Below are positions 51,225 to 59,565 of a DNA stretch of 64,000 bases, piece after piece (the stretch's first letter is position 1; each line of letters begins with the position of its first letter). The DNA is taken from assembly GCF_015350975.1 (NCBI RefSeq), contig NZ_JADKRX010000004.1, positions 205,977 through 269,976 on the forward strand, written 5' to 3'. This stretch comes from Curtobacterium sp. VKM Ac-1395 (GTDB lineage Bacteria; Actinomycetota; Actinomycetes; Actinomycetales; Microbacteriaceae). The notes beneath the pieces were generated by a model. That model made no database searches, was not told the DNA's origin, and saw nothing but the letters and a program-made list of their open reading frames with translations. Position numbers and translations under genes: made by a program.

Positions 51225-52003
51225 GGATCCCCTGGTGGCTCCCGGTCCCGGCGGTCCTCGGCGGCCTGTTCGTCGTCGTCCCCGTCCTCGCGATGGTCGG
51301 CCGGGTCCAGTGGGGCTCCTTCGCCGCGCTCGTCACGTCCCCGGCCTCGTTGACCGCCCTCGGCCTCAGCCTCGGCACCGCCGCCGCGGCGACGGGCATC
51401 GCGTTCGTCCTCGGTCTGCCGCTCGCGGTCGTGTTCTCCCGCGTCCGCTCCCGCTGGGTCGGCGTGGCCCGCGCGGTCGTCCTGCTGCCGCTCGTGCTCC
51501 CGCCCGTCGTCGGTGGGCTCGCGCTCCTGGCGGCGTTCGGGAGGCTCGGGCCCCTGGGCGGCTTCCTCGATGCCCACGGCGTCCGGATCGCGTTCACGAC
51601 GGCCGCGGTCGTGGTGGCGCAGACGTTCGTCGCGATGCCGTTCCTGGTCACCTCGGTCGAGGGTGCCCTCCGCACCAGCGGTGACCGGTACGAGCGGGTC
51701 GCCGCGACCCTCGGCGCGGGTCCGACTCGCGTCCTGCTCACCGTCACGCTGCCGCGGGCACTCCCGGGCATCGCCTCCGGCCTGGTGCTCTGCTTCGCCC
51801 GGGCGCTCGGGGAGTTCGGTGCGACCCTGACCTTCGCCGGCAGCCTGCAGGGCGTCACGAGGACCCTGCCGCTGGAGATCTACCTGCAGCGCGAGGTCGA
51901 CCCGGACACCGCGATCGCCCTGGCGCTCGTCCTCGTGGTGGTCGCGGTCGTGGTGATCGGCGCGACGTCCGTCCGCTCGGGTCTCCGGCCGGTGACGACG
52001 TGA
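51221..52003 (+). CDS. modB: Molybdate ABC transporter permease ModB
   Basis: 260 residues from GTG 51221, overlapping modA by four bases. Six membrane helices and the permease EAA motif [27 protein letters not shown] (the E-x-A-...-G region that docks ModC). The tail [15 protein letters not shown] is typical of ModB. It forms the molybdate channel with ModC in the cytoplasmic membrane. It overlaps modC (GTGA). Confidence 0.93.
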
Positions 52004-53025
52004 GCGGTCTGCGCGCCCACGTCGTCCTGCGGGACCGGGACGTCGACGTCACGCTCGAGGTCGGGCCCGACGAGTGCGTCGCCGTGATCGGGCCGAACGG
52101 CGCCGGCAAGTCCTCCGTCGTCGAGGCCGTCGCCGGCCTGGTGCACCTCGACGCCGGCACGGTGTCGATCGACGGACGCCGCGTCGACGACGGCCGCCAC
52201 CGCGTGCCGTCGCACCGCCGCCGGGTCGGCCTGGTCGGACAGCGACCGGACCTGTTCCCGCACCTGTCGGTCGCCGCCAACGTCGCCTACGGTGCGCGGG
52301 CCGCCGGTGTGCACGGACGGGAGGCCCGGCTCCGCTCCGACGCGGCCCTGGCGGTCATCGACGCGGTCGCCCTGGCACCGCGGGACCCCGGCTCCCTGTC
52401 GGGCGGGCAGGCGCAGCGGGTCGCGATCGCACGGGCACTCGCCGCGGACCCGGCGGTGCTGCTGCTCGACGAACCAACCTCGGCACTCGACGTCGAGGCC
52501 CGCGAGCACGTCCGCGCGGCCCTCGCCACGGCGATCACCGGACGTCCGACGGTGCTCGTCACGCACGACCCGATCGAGGTCGTCGCCCTCGCGTCCCGCG
52601 TGGTGGTGCTCGAGCACGGCCGGGTCGTCGAGACCGGCACCACCGCCGAGGTCCTCGGCCGTCCGACCAGCGCCTTCGGCGCCGCGTTCTCCGGGCTCGC
52701 GCTCGTCCCGGGCACGTCCACGACGACCGGGATCGCGCTCGCCGGCGGGGGTGAGCTGGCGTCGGAGACCGGCACCGAGCCTCCTGGCCGTCCGGTGCTG
52801 GCCGCGTACCACCCGACGGCCGCCGTCGTCACACGGGACGGTGCCGGGGTGGCGCGCCGGGTGCGCGCGGTCGAGCCGCGGGACGGACTGGTCCGTGTCC
52901 GGGCCGGCGAGCTCGTCGCCGACGTGACCGTGGCCCAGGCGGCACGGCTCGGCCTGGCCAGCGGTGACGCAGTGCGCATCGCGGTGCGGCCGGACGAGGT
53001 GGACGTCTACGCCCCACGTCGGTGA
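52000..53025 (+). CDS. modC: Molybdate ABC transporter ATP-binding protein ModC
   Basis: 341 residues from GTG 52000. Walker [10 protein letters not shown] (~31-39), signature [15 protein letters not shown], Walker [12 protein letters not shown] and switch His in VTHDPIEV are all intact. A C-terminal TOBE domain is present (~265-340). Two stretches match repeat family A arms: CGGACGGGAGGCCCG at 52314-52328 (encoding GREAR) and a right-arm-like stretch at 52769-52795 in the linker before the TOBE domain. ModC drives uptake with ATP. It is the last gene of modABC. Confidence 0.93.
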   Translation: MSGLRAHVVLRDRDVDVTLEVGPDECVAVIGPNGAGKSSVVEAVAGLVHLDAGTVSIDGRRVDDGRHRVPSHRRRVGLVGQRPDLFPHLSVAANVAYGARAAGVHGREARLRSDAALAVIDAVALAPRDPGSLSGGQAQRVAIARALAADPAVLLLDEPTSALDVEAREHVRAALATAITGRPTVLVTHDPIEVVALASRVVVLEHGRVVETGTTAEVLGRPTSAFGAAFSGLALVPGTSTTTGIALAGGGELASETGTEPPGRPVLAAYHPTAAVVTRDGAGVARRVRAVEPRDGLVRVRAGELVADVTVAQAARLGLASGDAVRIAVRPDEVDVYAPRR

Positions 53026-53070
53026 ACCACCGAGTCGGTGCGCTGGCCGCGTCGGTGACAGGATTGCCGG

Positions 53071-54171
53071 ATGACCTCGAGGATCCTCCGCGCCTGGCCC
53101 GTCGGCACCCCGATCATCGCCGCCCTCGTGCTGGTGCCGGCGTTCGTCATGCACGACCTCGGCACGGTGGCGGTCGTGGTCGTCGCCGTGGTGCTCGCCG
53201 GGACGATCCTCGCCGCGGTGCACCACGCCGAGGTCGTCGCGCACCGGGTGGGGGAGCCGTTCGGGTCGCTCGTGCTCGCCGTCGCGGTCACGGTCATCGA
53301 GGTCGCGCTCATCATCACGCTGTCGAGCTCCGGCGGTCCGAAGGCCGAGACGCTCGCGCGGGACACCGTGTTCTCGGCGGTGATGATCACGATGAACGGG
53401 CTCGTCGGGCTCGCGATCCTGATCGGGACGCTGCGGCACAACACCGTGCGCTTCAACCAGGAGGGCGCATCGGCGGCCACCATGACCGTCGCGGCGCTGG
53501 CGGTGCTGACGCTCGTGCTGCCGACGTTCACCACCGGCACCGACGACTCGTCGTTCACGACGGCGCAGCTCGTGTTCGTGGCGTTGGCGTCCCTGGCCCT
53601 CTACGGCCTGTTCGTCGTCACCCAGACCGTGGCGCACCGGGACTTCTTCCTGCCCGTCAACCGGGCGGGCGGCGTGCTGACCGAGTCCGAGGACGCCCAC
53701 GCCGAGCGGCCCACCAGCCGTGCGACGCTGACCTCGCTCGGGCTGCTGCTGGTGGCGCTCGTCGCCGTGGTCGGGCTCGCGAAGGTGGAGTCACCCGCGA
53801 TCGAGGCCGGCGTCGCCGCGGTCGGCTTCCCGCCGTCGTTCGTCGGTGTCGTCATCGCGCTGCTCATCCTGCTGCCCGAGGGGATCGCCGCGTCGAAGGC
53901 GGCCGCGCGCAACCGCATCCAGACCAGCCTGAACCTGGCGATGGGGTCCGCGATGGCGTCGATCGGCCTGACGATCCCGGCGATCGCCGTCGCCTCGTTC
54001 TTCACCGACGGGGTGCTGCTGCTCGGGCTGGGGTCGGCGCAGATCGTGCTGCTCGCGCTGACGATCGTCGCAGCGGTGCTCACCGTGCTGCCCGGTCGGG
54101 CGACGCGGCTGCAGGGTGGCGTGCACCTGGTGATCTTCGCCGCGTTCATCGTCCTGTCGGTCAGCCCGTAG
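53071..54171 (+). CDS. Calcium/cation:proton antiporter, ChaA-like
   Basis: 366 residues with eleven membrane helices of the Ca2+/cation antiporter superfamily. Two repeats carry the conserved acidic helices: GSLVLAVAVTVIEVALIITLSSSG in the first (seen as AVTVIEVALI) and LLILLPEGIAASKAA in the second. It probably exports calcium, sodium or potassium against protons. CAGGAT ends six bases before the ATG. It follows modC by 45 bases on the same strand but has no clear link to molybdate. It converges on moaD. Confidence 0.87.
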   Translation: MTSRILRAWPVGTPIIAALVLVPAFVMHDLGTVAVVVVAVVLAGTILAAVHHAEVVAHRVGEPFGSLVLAVAVTVIEVALIITLSSSGGPKAETLARDTVFSAVMITMNGLVGLAILIGTLRHNTVRFNQEGASAATMTVAALAVLTLVLPTFTTGTDDSSFTTAQLVFVALASLALYGLFVVTQTVAHRDFFLPVNRAGGVLTESEDAHAERPTSRATLTSLGLLLVALVAVVGLAKVESPAIEAGVAAVGFPPSFVGVVIALLILLPEGIAASKAAARNRIQTSLNLAMGSAMASIGLTIPAIAVASFFTDGVLLLGLGSAQIVLLALTIVAAVLTVLPGRATRLQGGVHLVIFAAFIVLSVSP

Positions 54172-54195
54172 GCGCGGGCGGCTGGGCGCGGGTTC

Positions 54196-54290
54196 GCGTG
54201 GTGCGAGCTTGACCGCGTGGTGCGGGGTGGTACCCGCGCACGGGGCGGTCGACCTCGCACGGGCTGAGGGAGCGCGCACGGTGCGAGGCG
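54196..54290. repeat. Dispersed repeat family B
   Basis: GTGGTGCGAGCTTGACCGCG, TGGTGCGGGGTGGTACCCGC, GCACGGGGCGGTCGACCTCG and GCGCACGGTGCGAGGC between the converging antiporter and moaD genes. Confidence 0.72.
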
Positions 54291-54314
54291 GGGGACCGCC
54301 GTGCGGCGCGGGTC

Positions 54315-54560
54315 TCAGCCGCCGGCGAAGGGCGGCATCACGTCGACGAGCCCGACCTCGGCGAGCGAGGTCGACCGGTCACGCGTGGTGACGCCGTCGA
54401 CCAGGTAGGAGCACCGCTCCTGCAGGGCCGCCCACCGCTCGGCGTCGACCGCGGCCACGCTGCCCAGGGCCTCGGCGAGCGTCGGGGCCTGGGTCGTGGT
54501 CTCGTCCGTGCCGACCGCAGCCCGTGCGGCGGCGAAGAACCGGATCGTGGTCATCGTCAT
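54315..54560 (-). CDS. moaD: MoaD-family sulfur carrier (molybdopterin synthase small subunit)
   Basis: 81 residues of the ubiquitin-like MoaD/ThiS fold: IRFFAAARAAVG at the start and a C-terminal DVMPPFAGG whose double Gly is the site of thiocarboxylation. MoaD carries the sulfur that MoaE uses to convert cPMP to molybdopterin. It overlaps moaA by four bases (ATGA), so the two are made together. MoaE is not in the window. MoeB-type adenylation may come from the gene at 49281. Confidence 0.9.
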   Translation of the reverse strand: MTMTTIRFFAAARAAVGTDETTTQAPTLAEALGSVAAVDAERWAALQERCSYLVDGVTTRDRSTSLAEVGLVDVMPPFAGG

Positions 54561-55720
54561 CCTCCGATCGCGGACATGCCCCGCGCCGGGTGCACCATGC
54601 CGTCCTGGTCGTCGCCGTGGTCACGCGGCTTCGCCCACATCGCGAGCCGCCAGGCGTCGAGGACCTCGGCGTCCGTGGCCCCGGCGCGCATCGGCCCGAG
54701 CAGGTCGGCCTCCTCGTCGGAGAACAGGCAGCTGCGGACGTGGCCCTCGGCGGTCAGGCGCGTGCGGGTGCAGTCGGCGCAGAACGACTCGGTGACGCTG
54801 GCGATGATGCCGACGGTGCCGAGGTCCTGCCCGGTGGCCCGCGAGACGACCCGGAAGCGCTCGGCCGGGGCGCCGTCGCGCGGGGCGGTGTCCGGCGTCA
54901 GCACGTACTCGGCGCTGAGGAGCTCGCGGGTCTCGGCAGCGGTGACCATCGAGGTGCCGTCCCAGGCGTGCCCGGGGTCGAGCGGCATCTGCTCGATGAA
55001 GCGCAGTTCGTGGCCGCGCTCCAGGCACCAGGCGAGCAGCTCGGGCGCCAGGTGGTCGTTCACGCCGCGGAGCAGCACCGCGTTGACCTTGACTCCGAGG
55101 CCGGCGTCCGCAGCAGCGGCGATGCCGTCGAGGACCCGGGCGAGGAACGGACGCCGGGTCACGGTGGCGAAGACGTCGGGGTCGACGGTGTCGAGCGAGA
55201 CGTTCACCCGCTCGAGGCCGGCGGCGCGGAGGTCGGCGGCGCGCGAGGCCAGCCCGATCGCGTTCGTCGTCAGCGAGAGCTCGACCCCGAGCGCGGCGCA
55301 CCGGGCGATGACGTCGACGAGGTCGGCACGGAGCAGCGGCTCGCCCCCGGTGAAGCGGACCTTGCGGACACCGAGGTGGTCGGCACCCAGGCGCACGAGC
55401 CGCTCGATCTCGGCCGCGGTCATCAGTGCGTCGGTCGGGATGACGGGCAGTCCCTCGGCCGGCATGCAGTAGGTGCAGCGGAGGTTGCAGCGCTCGGTCA
55501 GGGACACCCGGAGGTCCACGGCGCGGCGGCCGAAGCGGTCGACGAGCCCGTCGTCGCCCAGGGGCCGCGGCGGGACCGAGGACTCGGCACGCACGCGGCG
55601 GAGCAGCCCGGACGCGGGCAGCACCGAGGAGCCGGGCACAGCCCCGGGCGCCGGAGCAGCCCCAGCGGCCGGAGCCGCAGCGGGGAGGAGCCCCGTCGAC
55701 GGGAGCGCGCGGGCGGTCAT
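54557..55720 (-). CDS. moaA: GTP 3',8-cyclase MoaA (radical SAM)
   Basis: 387 residues. Radical-SAM cluster CNLRCTYC (C78, C82, C85) and a second 4Fe-4S site, CADC with a third Cys 13 residues later (VRSC), both intact. It converts GTP to 3',8-cyclo-GTP, the first step of molybdopterin synthesis. The first ~55 residues form an Ala/Pro-rich, low-complexity extension before the normal start of the family (DRFGRRAVDLRVSLT). ATG 55720 overlaps the GT87 gene (ATGA). It runs directly into moaD. Confidence 0.93.
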   Translation of the reverse strand: MTARALPSTGLLPAAAPAAGAAPAPGAVPGSSVLPASGLLRRVRAESSVPPRPLGDDGLVDRFGRRAVDLRVSLTERCNLRCTYCMPAEGLPVIPTDALMTAAEIERLVRLGADHLGVRKVRFTGGEPLLRADLVDVIARCAALGVELSLTTNAIGLASRAADLRAAGLERVNVSLDTVDPDVFATVTRRPFLARVLDGIAAAADAGLGVKVNAVLLRGVNDHLAPELLAWCLERGHELRFIEQMPLDPGHAWDGTSMVTAAETRELLSAEYVLTPDTAPRDGAPAERFRVVSRATGQDLGTVGIIASVTESFCADCTRTRLTAEGHVRSCLFSDEEADLLGPMRAGATDAEVLDAWRLAMWAKPRDHGDDQDGMVHPARGMSAIGG

Positions 55721-57138
55721 GGCAGCGATGATACGTGCAGCCGCCGGTCCCGGCCGGGGAGCAGCCGGTCCCGCCACCGCACCCAGTCGGACCGCTCGGT
55801 GCGGATCAGGGTGACGACGACGATGACGAGCACCGCGCCGCCGAGCCACCAGCGGTAGGCGTCGACGTTCGGCCATTCCCCCCGTACGGCGATCGCGAGC
55901 GCGAGCGCCGACCACTCCCACCGGCCGGAGAGCGCCACGAACGGGATGAGCAGCAGGGCGTACCAGGGGTAGCGCGGGGTCACGGCGAGGAACGTCACGC
56001 CGATCATCAGCACCTCGCCGGACCACGGCCGGCTCGGGTCGGACAGCCGCCAGGCCAGCACGGCGGCGACGAGCACGGCCAGCCCCACCACGACGGTGCC
56101 CGCGTCACCGGGCACGACCAGCGACACGAGGGCGAACCGGGAGCCGTCCTCGTACCCCTCCTCGGTCAGGTAGCCGGGCAGGTACCCGAGGACCTTCGTG
56201 CCGGTGGACGCGACGTAGGGCACGTAGAGCAGCCCGAACACCGCGATGCCGACGGGGATCGACCACCAGGCCCGCCATCGCCCGAGGAGCGCCGGGTACA
56301 CGATCGCCGGGATGAGCTTCGTGCACGTGGCCGCGCCGAGCATGATCCCGCCCCAGATCGGCCGTCCGAACGCGACGAGCACGGCACCACCGGTGGCCAG
56401 CGCGGCCCCGACGACGTCGACGTGCGAGTTGGTGACGGCCTCGGCGGCGACGAGCGGGGACCAGGCCCAGATCGCGGCCCACCACAGCGGACGGCCGGTG
56501 CGGCGGAGCACCAGGAGCAGGCCGACGGTGATCCCGAGCGAGACGACCAGCCCGGCGAGCTGGAACGGCCAGTACTGCGCGGTCACCGGCACGGCCGACC
56601 GGACCAGCGCGAACCACATCTCGGCGAACGGCGGGTAGATCGTGGGCACGTCGACGCGGTTGATCGCGACGCAGTGCCCGTCGGCGCCGTCACCGAGCCC
56701 GTGCAGCCGCGGTTTCAGGTTCTCGCACGTCCCGTCGACCTTGTCCGGGAACAGCCAGTCGGGCCGCAGGTGGGCCAACGCCTCGGACTGGGGGGTGTGC
56801 GCGTAGGGGGAGACCCCGGCATGCTGCAAGATGCCGTCCCACGAGTACCGCGCCGAGTCGGTGCTCGTGTTCGGTGGCCCGGCCATCGCGGCGATCCCCA
56901 CCACGAGGGCCCCCGCGAGGACGATGATGGTGACCAGGCGGGCCGGGACGAACCGCAGTGCGACGACCGCGATGACGAAGACCGTCCAAGCGATCAGGGT
57001 CCACGCAACGAATGACGTTCGATGACCGGACCGGAGGAACCCCAGATGCGTGACGCCGACGGCGATGACGCCCGCCAGGGCCAGCACGCCGACCACGGCG
57101 AGCACGGTCGGGAGCAGATGGCCGTGACGAAGTCGCAT
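55717..57138 (-). CDS. GT87-like membrane mannosyltransferase
   Basis: 473 residues with ten to twelve membrane helices. The first extracellular loop contains TDSARYSWDGILQHAGVSPYAHTP, the GT87/PimE-like pattern with the catalytic acid near Y-x-W-D. Such enzymes add mannose from polyprenyl-phosphate-mannose to lipids or glycans outside the membrane. The end overlaps moaA by four bases, an unexpected coupling of an envelope enzyme to cofactor synthesis. TAGCCT lies nine bases before the ATG on the minus strand. Divergent from the molybdoenzyme gene. Confidence 0.85.
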   Translation of the reverse strand: MRLRHGHLLPTVLAVVGVLALAGVIAVGVTHLGFLRSGHRTSFVAWTLIAWTVFVIAVVALRFVPARLVTIIVLAGALVVGIAAMAGPPNTSTDSARYSWDGILQHAGVSPYAHTPQSEALAHLRPDWLFPDKVDGTCENLKPRLHGLGDGADGHCVAINRVDVPTIYPPFAEMWFALVRSAVPVTAQYWPFQLAGLVVSLGITVGLLLVLRRTGRPLWWAAIWAWSPLVAAEAVTNSHVDVVGAALATGGAVLVAFGRPIWGGIMLGAATCTKLIPAIVYPALLGRWRAWWSIPVGIAVFGLLYVPYVASTGTKVLGYLPGYLTEEGYEDGSRFALVSLVVPGDAGTVVVGLAVLVAAVLAWRLSDPSRPWSGEVLMIGVTFLAVTPRYPWYALLLIPFVALSGRWEWSALALAIAVRGEWPNVDAYRWWLGGAVLVIVVVTLIRTERSDWVRWRDRLLPGRDRRLHVSSLP

Positions 57139-57156
57139 GATCCGTCGAGGCTACCG

Positions 57157-58557
57157 ATGCTCCGCCGCCTGCTGGGGGACAGCCGCGCGGTGCTGGCGTC
57201 CCCGAACCGGAACGCGCGCTCGGCGGTGGTCTTCGGGCGCCTGCTCGGCATCGCGTTCGTGATCTGCTTCGGCACCGGCCTGTTCAGCCACTTCCTGCAG
57301 GACCCCCTGCCGTGGATGCGGTTCCCGACCAGGCCGACGCAGCTCTACCAGTTCACGCAGGGCCTGCACATCACGGCGGGGATCGCGATCATCCCGCTCC
57401 TGTTCGCCAAGCTCAACACCGTCATGCCCGCGCTCCTGCAGGACCCGCCCGTGCGCGGTCCGCTGCACCTGCTCGAACGGCTCTCCATCGCGGTCTTCGT
57501 GTCCGCAGCGATCGTCCAGGTCGGCACCGGTCTGGTGAACACGTACCAGTGGTACCCGTGGCCGTTCCCGTTCCGTCAGGTGCACTACGCGCTGTCGTAC
57601 GTGCTCATCGGCTCGCTCGTCATCCACATCGCCACGAAGCTGCCGATCATCGTGCGGTACTGGCGGGCGAGGGACTCCTACGACGCCGAGGGCCGCTTCG
57701 TCCGTGACGACACGGTGGGCAGCGAACTGCCCCCGTACGGCCTGGCGCACCCCGCGTCCGCCCCGTACCCCCGGGGGCTCGTGGGTCGCGTCATGCGCTG
57801 GGTCGACGGTGCCCCCGCTGCCAGCACGACCGGCGGGGCGGAGCCGTCCCGAGCCTCCCGTCCGGATGACGAGTCTCGGCCTGGCGGCCAGGATGCAGCG
57901 GACCCCGCGCGGAATCTGTCCCCGGAGCCGAGTCTCGGCGTGCGTGCCGGTCGACGCGAGCGGATCGCCCGACGCGGCTTCTTCGCCGGGGTCGCGGCGG
58001 CCACCGCCGGCGTCGTCGTGCTGACCGTCGGCCAATCGTCGAAGCTCGGCGAGCCGTTCAACGTCTTCGCGCCGCGGCAACGTGGACGCGGTCCGGCCGG
58101 ACTGCCGGTGAACCGCACCGCGCGTGCCGCCGGGGTGCTCGCCACCGCGACGGCCGCCGACTGGACCCTCACCGTCGTCGGGCCGCGCCTGACGCGGACG
58201 TTCTCGCGGGCGGAGCTCGTCGCGCTCGGCATGACCGAGGTGGCCCTGCCGATCTCCTGCGTCGAAGGGTGGAGCCAGATGGCCAGGTGGAAGGGCATCC
58301 GGATGCGTGACCTGCTCGCGACCGTGCAGGCGGAGCCGTCCTCGGAGGTCCGTGTGACGAGCCTCGAGCGCCACGGCGGCTACCGGATCATGGACATGGG
58401 GCCGGAGTACGCAGCGGACCCGACGACGCTCGTCGCGCTCGAGCTGAACGGTGCGACGCTCGACCTCGACCACGGGTTCCCGGCGCGCATCATCGCTCCC
58501 GGACGGCCCGGCGTGCTGCAGACCAAGTGGATCGAGCGGATCGAGGTGCGCTCGTGA
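57157..58557 (+). CDS. Membrane-anchored molybdopterin-dependent oxidoreductase (sulfite-oxidase fold fused to cytochrome b561-like domain)
   Basis: 466 residues from ATG 57157 (GAGG six bases upstream; ATG 57118 would overlap the divergent GT87 gene). The first 200 residues have four to five helices with His in FTQGLHITAGIAII and VHYALSYVLIGSLVIHI, suggesting heme b ligands. After a linker (~225-270) and another hydrophobic segment comes a sulfite-oxidase-fold domain with the Mo-ligand Cys C368 in LPISCVEGWS. It likely passes electrons to the quinone pool. The linker is encoded by pieces of repeat families A and E. It is the only Mo enzyme in the window. Confidence 0.85.
   Translation: MLRRLLGDSRAVLASPNRNARSAVVFGRLLGIAFVICFGTGLFSHFLQDPLPWMRFPTRPTQLYQFTQGLHITAGIAIIPLLFAKLNTVMPALLQDPPVRGPLHLLERLSIAVFVSAAIVQVGTGLVNTYQWYPWPFPFRQVHYALSYVLIGSLVIHIATKLPIIVRYWRARDSYDAEGRFVRDDTVGSELPPYGLAHPASAPYPRGLVGRVMRWVDGAPAASTTGGAEPSRASRPDDESRPGGQDAADPARNLSPEPSLGVRAGRRERIARRGFFAGVAAATAGVVVLTVGQSSKLGEPFNVFAPRQRGRGPAGLPVNRTARAAGVLATATAADWTLTVVGPRLTRTFSRAELVALGMTEVALPISCVEGWSQMARWKGIRMRDLLATVQAEPSSEVRVTSLERHGGYRIMDMGPEYAADPTTLVALELNGATLDLDHGFPARIIAPGRPGVLQTKWIERIEVRS
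57850..57938. repeat. Fragments of repeat families A and E inside the coding linker
   Basis: CGAGCCTCCCGTCCG (57850-57864) is the exact right arm of family A. GACGAGTCTCGG (57868-57879) and CCGAGTCTCGG (57928-57938) match the family E stem at 46429. All fall in the low-complexity linker of the molybdoenzyme, encoding residues such as SRASRP, DESRPGG and EPSLGV. Confidence 0.75.
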
Positions 58558-59009
58558 GGGCCATGCGGATCGTGCTCGTCGTCCTCGGCGTGCTGGTGCT
58601 GGCGTTCGGCGCGTACGTCCTCGTGACGACCGTCAAGCCGAACCGCATCGGCGGGCTCGCGGTCTGGCTCATCGCGGCGGTGGTCCTGCACGACGCGATC
58701 CTGTCGCCGTTCGTGGTGCTCGTCGGCCTCGGGCTGCGGCGGGCCGGTCGGGCGCTGCGCGTCTGGGTGCTGGTCGTCGTGCAGACCGCGGTCGTACTCG
58801 GCAGCGTGCTCGCCCTGGTGGTCGTGCCGGAGATCGCGGCGAAGGCCCACGGGGCGAAGAACCCGACGGTCGTGCCCTTCGACTACACGGGCCGGCTGCT
58901 GCTCGTCGAGGGCGTGCTGCTCGTCGTCGTGGTCGCCGCGCTGGTCATCGGGTTCGTGACGGCACGGAGATCCGCCGGAACAGTGGTTGAATCGACAACC
59001 ATTTCGTAG
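58554..59009 (+). CDS. Small integral membrane protein, unknown
   Basis: 151 residues from GTG 58554, overlapping the molybdoenzyme by four bases (GTGA). Four hydrophobic segments (about 4-25, 36-58, 65-88 and 115-138). I do not recognise the family. Coupling to the molybdoenzyme suggests it assists or completes that membrane complex. The last 26 bases contain the candidate MarR operator at 58984-59001, so its 3' end is shaped by a regulatory site. Confidence 0.72.
   Translation: MRAMRIVLVVLGVLVLAFGAYVLVTTVKPNRIGGLAVWLIAAVVLHDAILSPFVVLVGLGLRRAGRALRVWVLVVVQTAVVLGSVLALVVVPEIAAKAHGAKNPTVVPFDYTGRLLLVEGVLLVVVVAALVIGFVTARRSAGTVVESTTIS
58984..59001. promoter_or_regulatory. MarR-type operator inside the 3' end of the upstream gene
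   Basis: TGGTTG-aatcga-CAACCA: perfect 6-bp arms in a 18-bp site, resembling MarR-family GTTG/CAAC operators. It ends five bases before TAGGAT (59007-59012), the presumed -10 of the marR-like gene, and so covers its -35 region. Confidence 0.75.
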
Positions 59010-59018
59010 GATGGGGTC

Positions 59019-59555
59019 ATGACCGACGAGACGCCCTGGCTGACGCGCGAGCAGCTGCGTGCCTGGATGAAGCTCGTCGCCGTCATGGAGCTCCTGCCGG
59101 CGGCGCTCGACCAGCAGCTGCAGCGGGACGCCGACCTGACGCACTTCGACTACATGGTCATCGCGATGCTCTCGGAGACCGACACCCGGACGCTCCGGAT
59201 GTCGGCGCTCGCCTCGGCCACGAACGCCTCGCTGCCGCGGCTGTCCCACGTGGTGTCCCGGCTCGAGAAGCGCGGGCTGGTGTCGCGGTGCCCGTCCGTG
59301 GACGACCGCCGGGCCACCGACGTCCGCCTGACCGACGCGGGGTACGCCACGATCGTCGAGGCCGCGCCCGACCACGTCCGCACGGCACGTCGGTTCGTCA
59401 TCGACGCCCTGTCCGAGGAACAGGTCGTGCAGCTCGACGGGATCGCGAAGTCCCTCCTGACGACGCTCGACCCCGACGGGCGGTTCGCGGCGCTGACGTA
59501 CCCGCGCGACGAGGACGACACCGCGTTGTGCGAAGCGCGGCTCACCGGGCAATAG
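59019..59555 (+). CDS. MarR-family transcriptional regulator
   Basis: 178 residues with the winged HTH of the MarR family: LRMSALASATNASLPRLSHVVSRLEKRGLVSR (in the ~58-90 region) and the wing DDRRATDVRLTDAGY. MarR dimers respond to phenolic or oxidative signals. TAGGAT at 59007-59012 ends six bases before the ATG, and a TGGTTG/CAACCA palindrome overlaps the -35 region, so it most likely represses itself. A target beyond its own gene is not obvious. Confidence 0.9.
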   Translation: MTDETPWLTREQLRAWMKLVAVMELLPAALDQQLQRDADLTHFDYMVIAMLSETDTRTLRMSALASATNASLPRLSHVVSRLEKRGLVSRCPSVDDRRATDVRLTDAGYATIVEAAPDHVRTARRFVIDALSEEQVVQLDGIAKSLLTTLDPDGRFAALTYPRDEDDTALCEARLTGQ

Positions 59556-59565
59556 GCTCGGCGGC

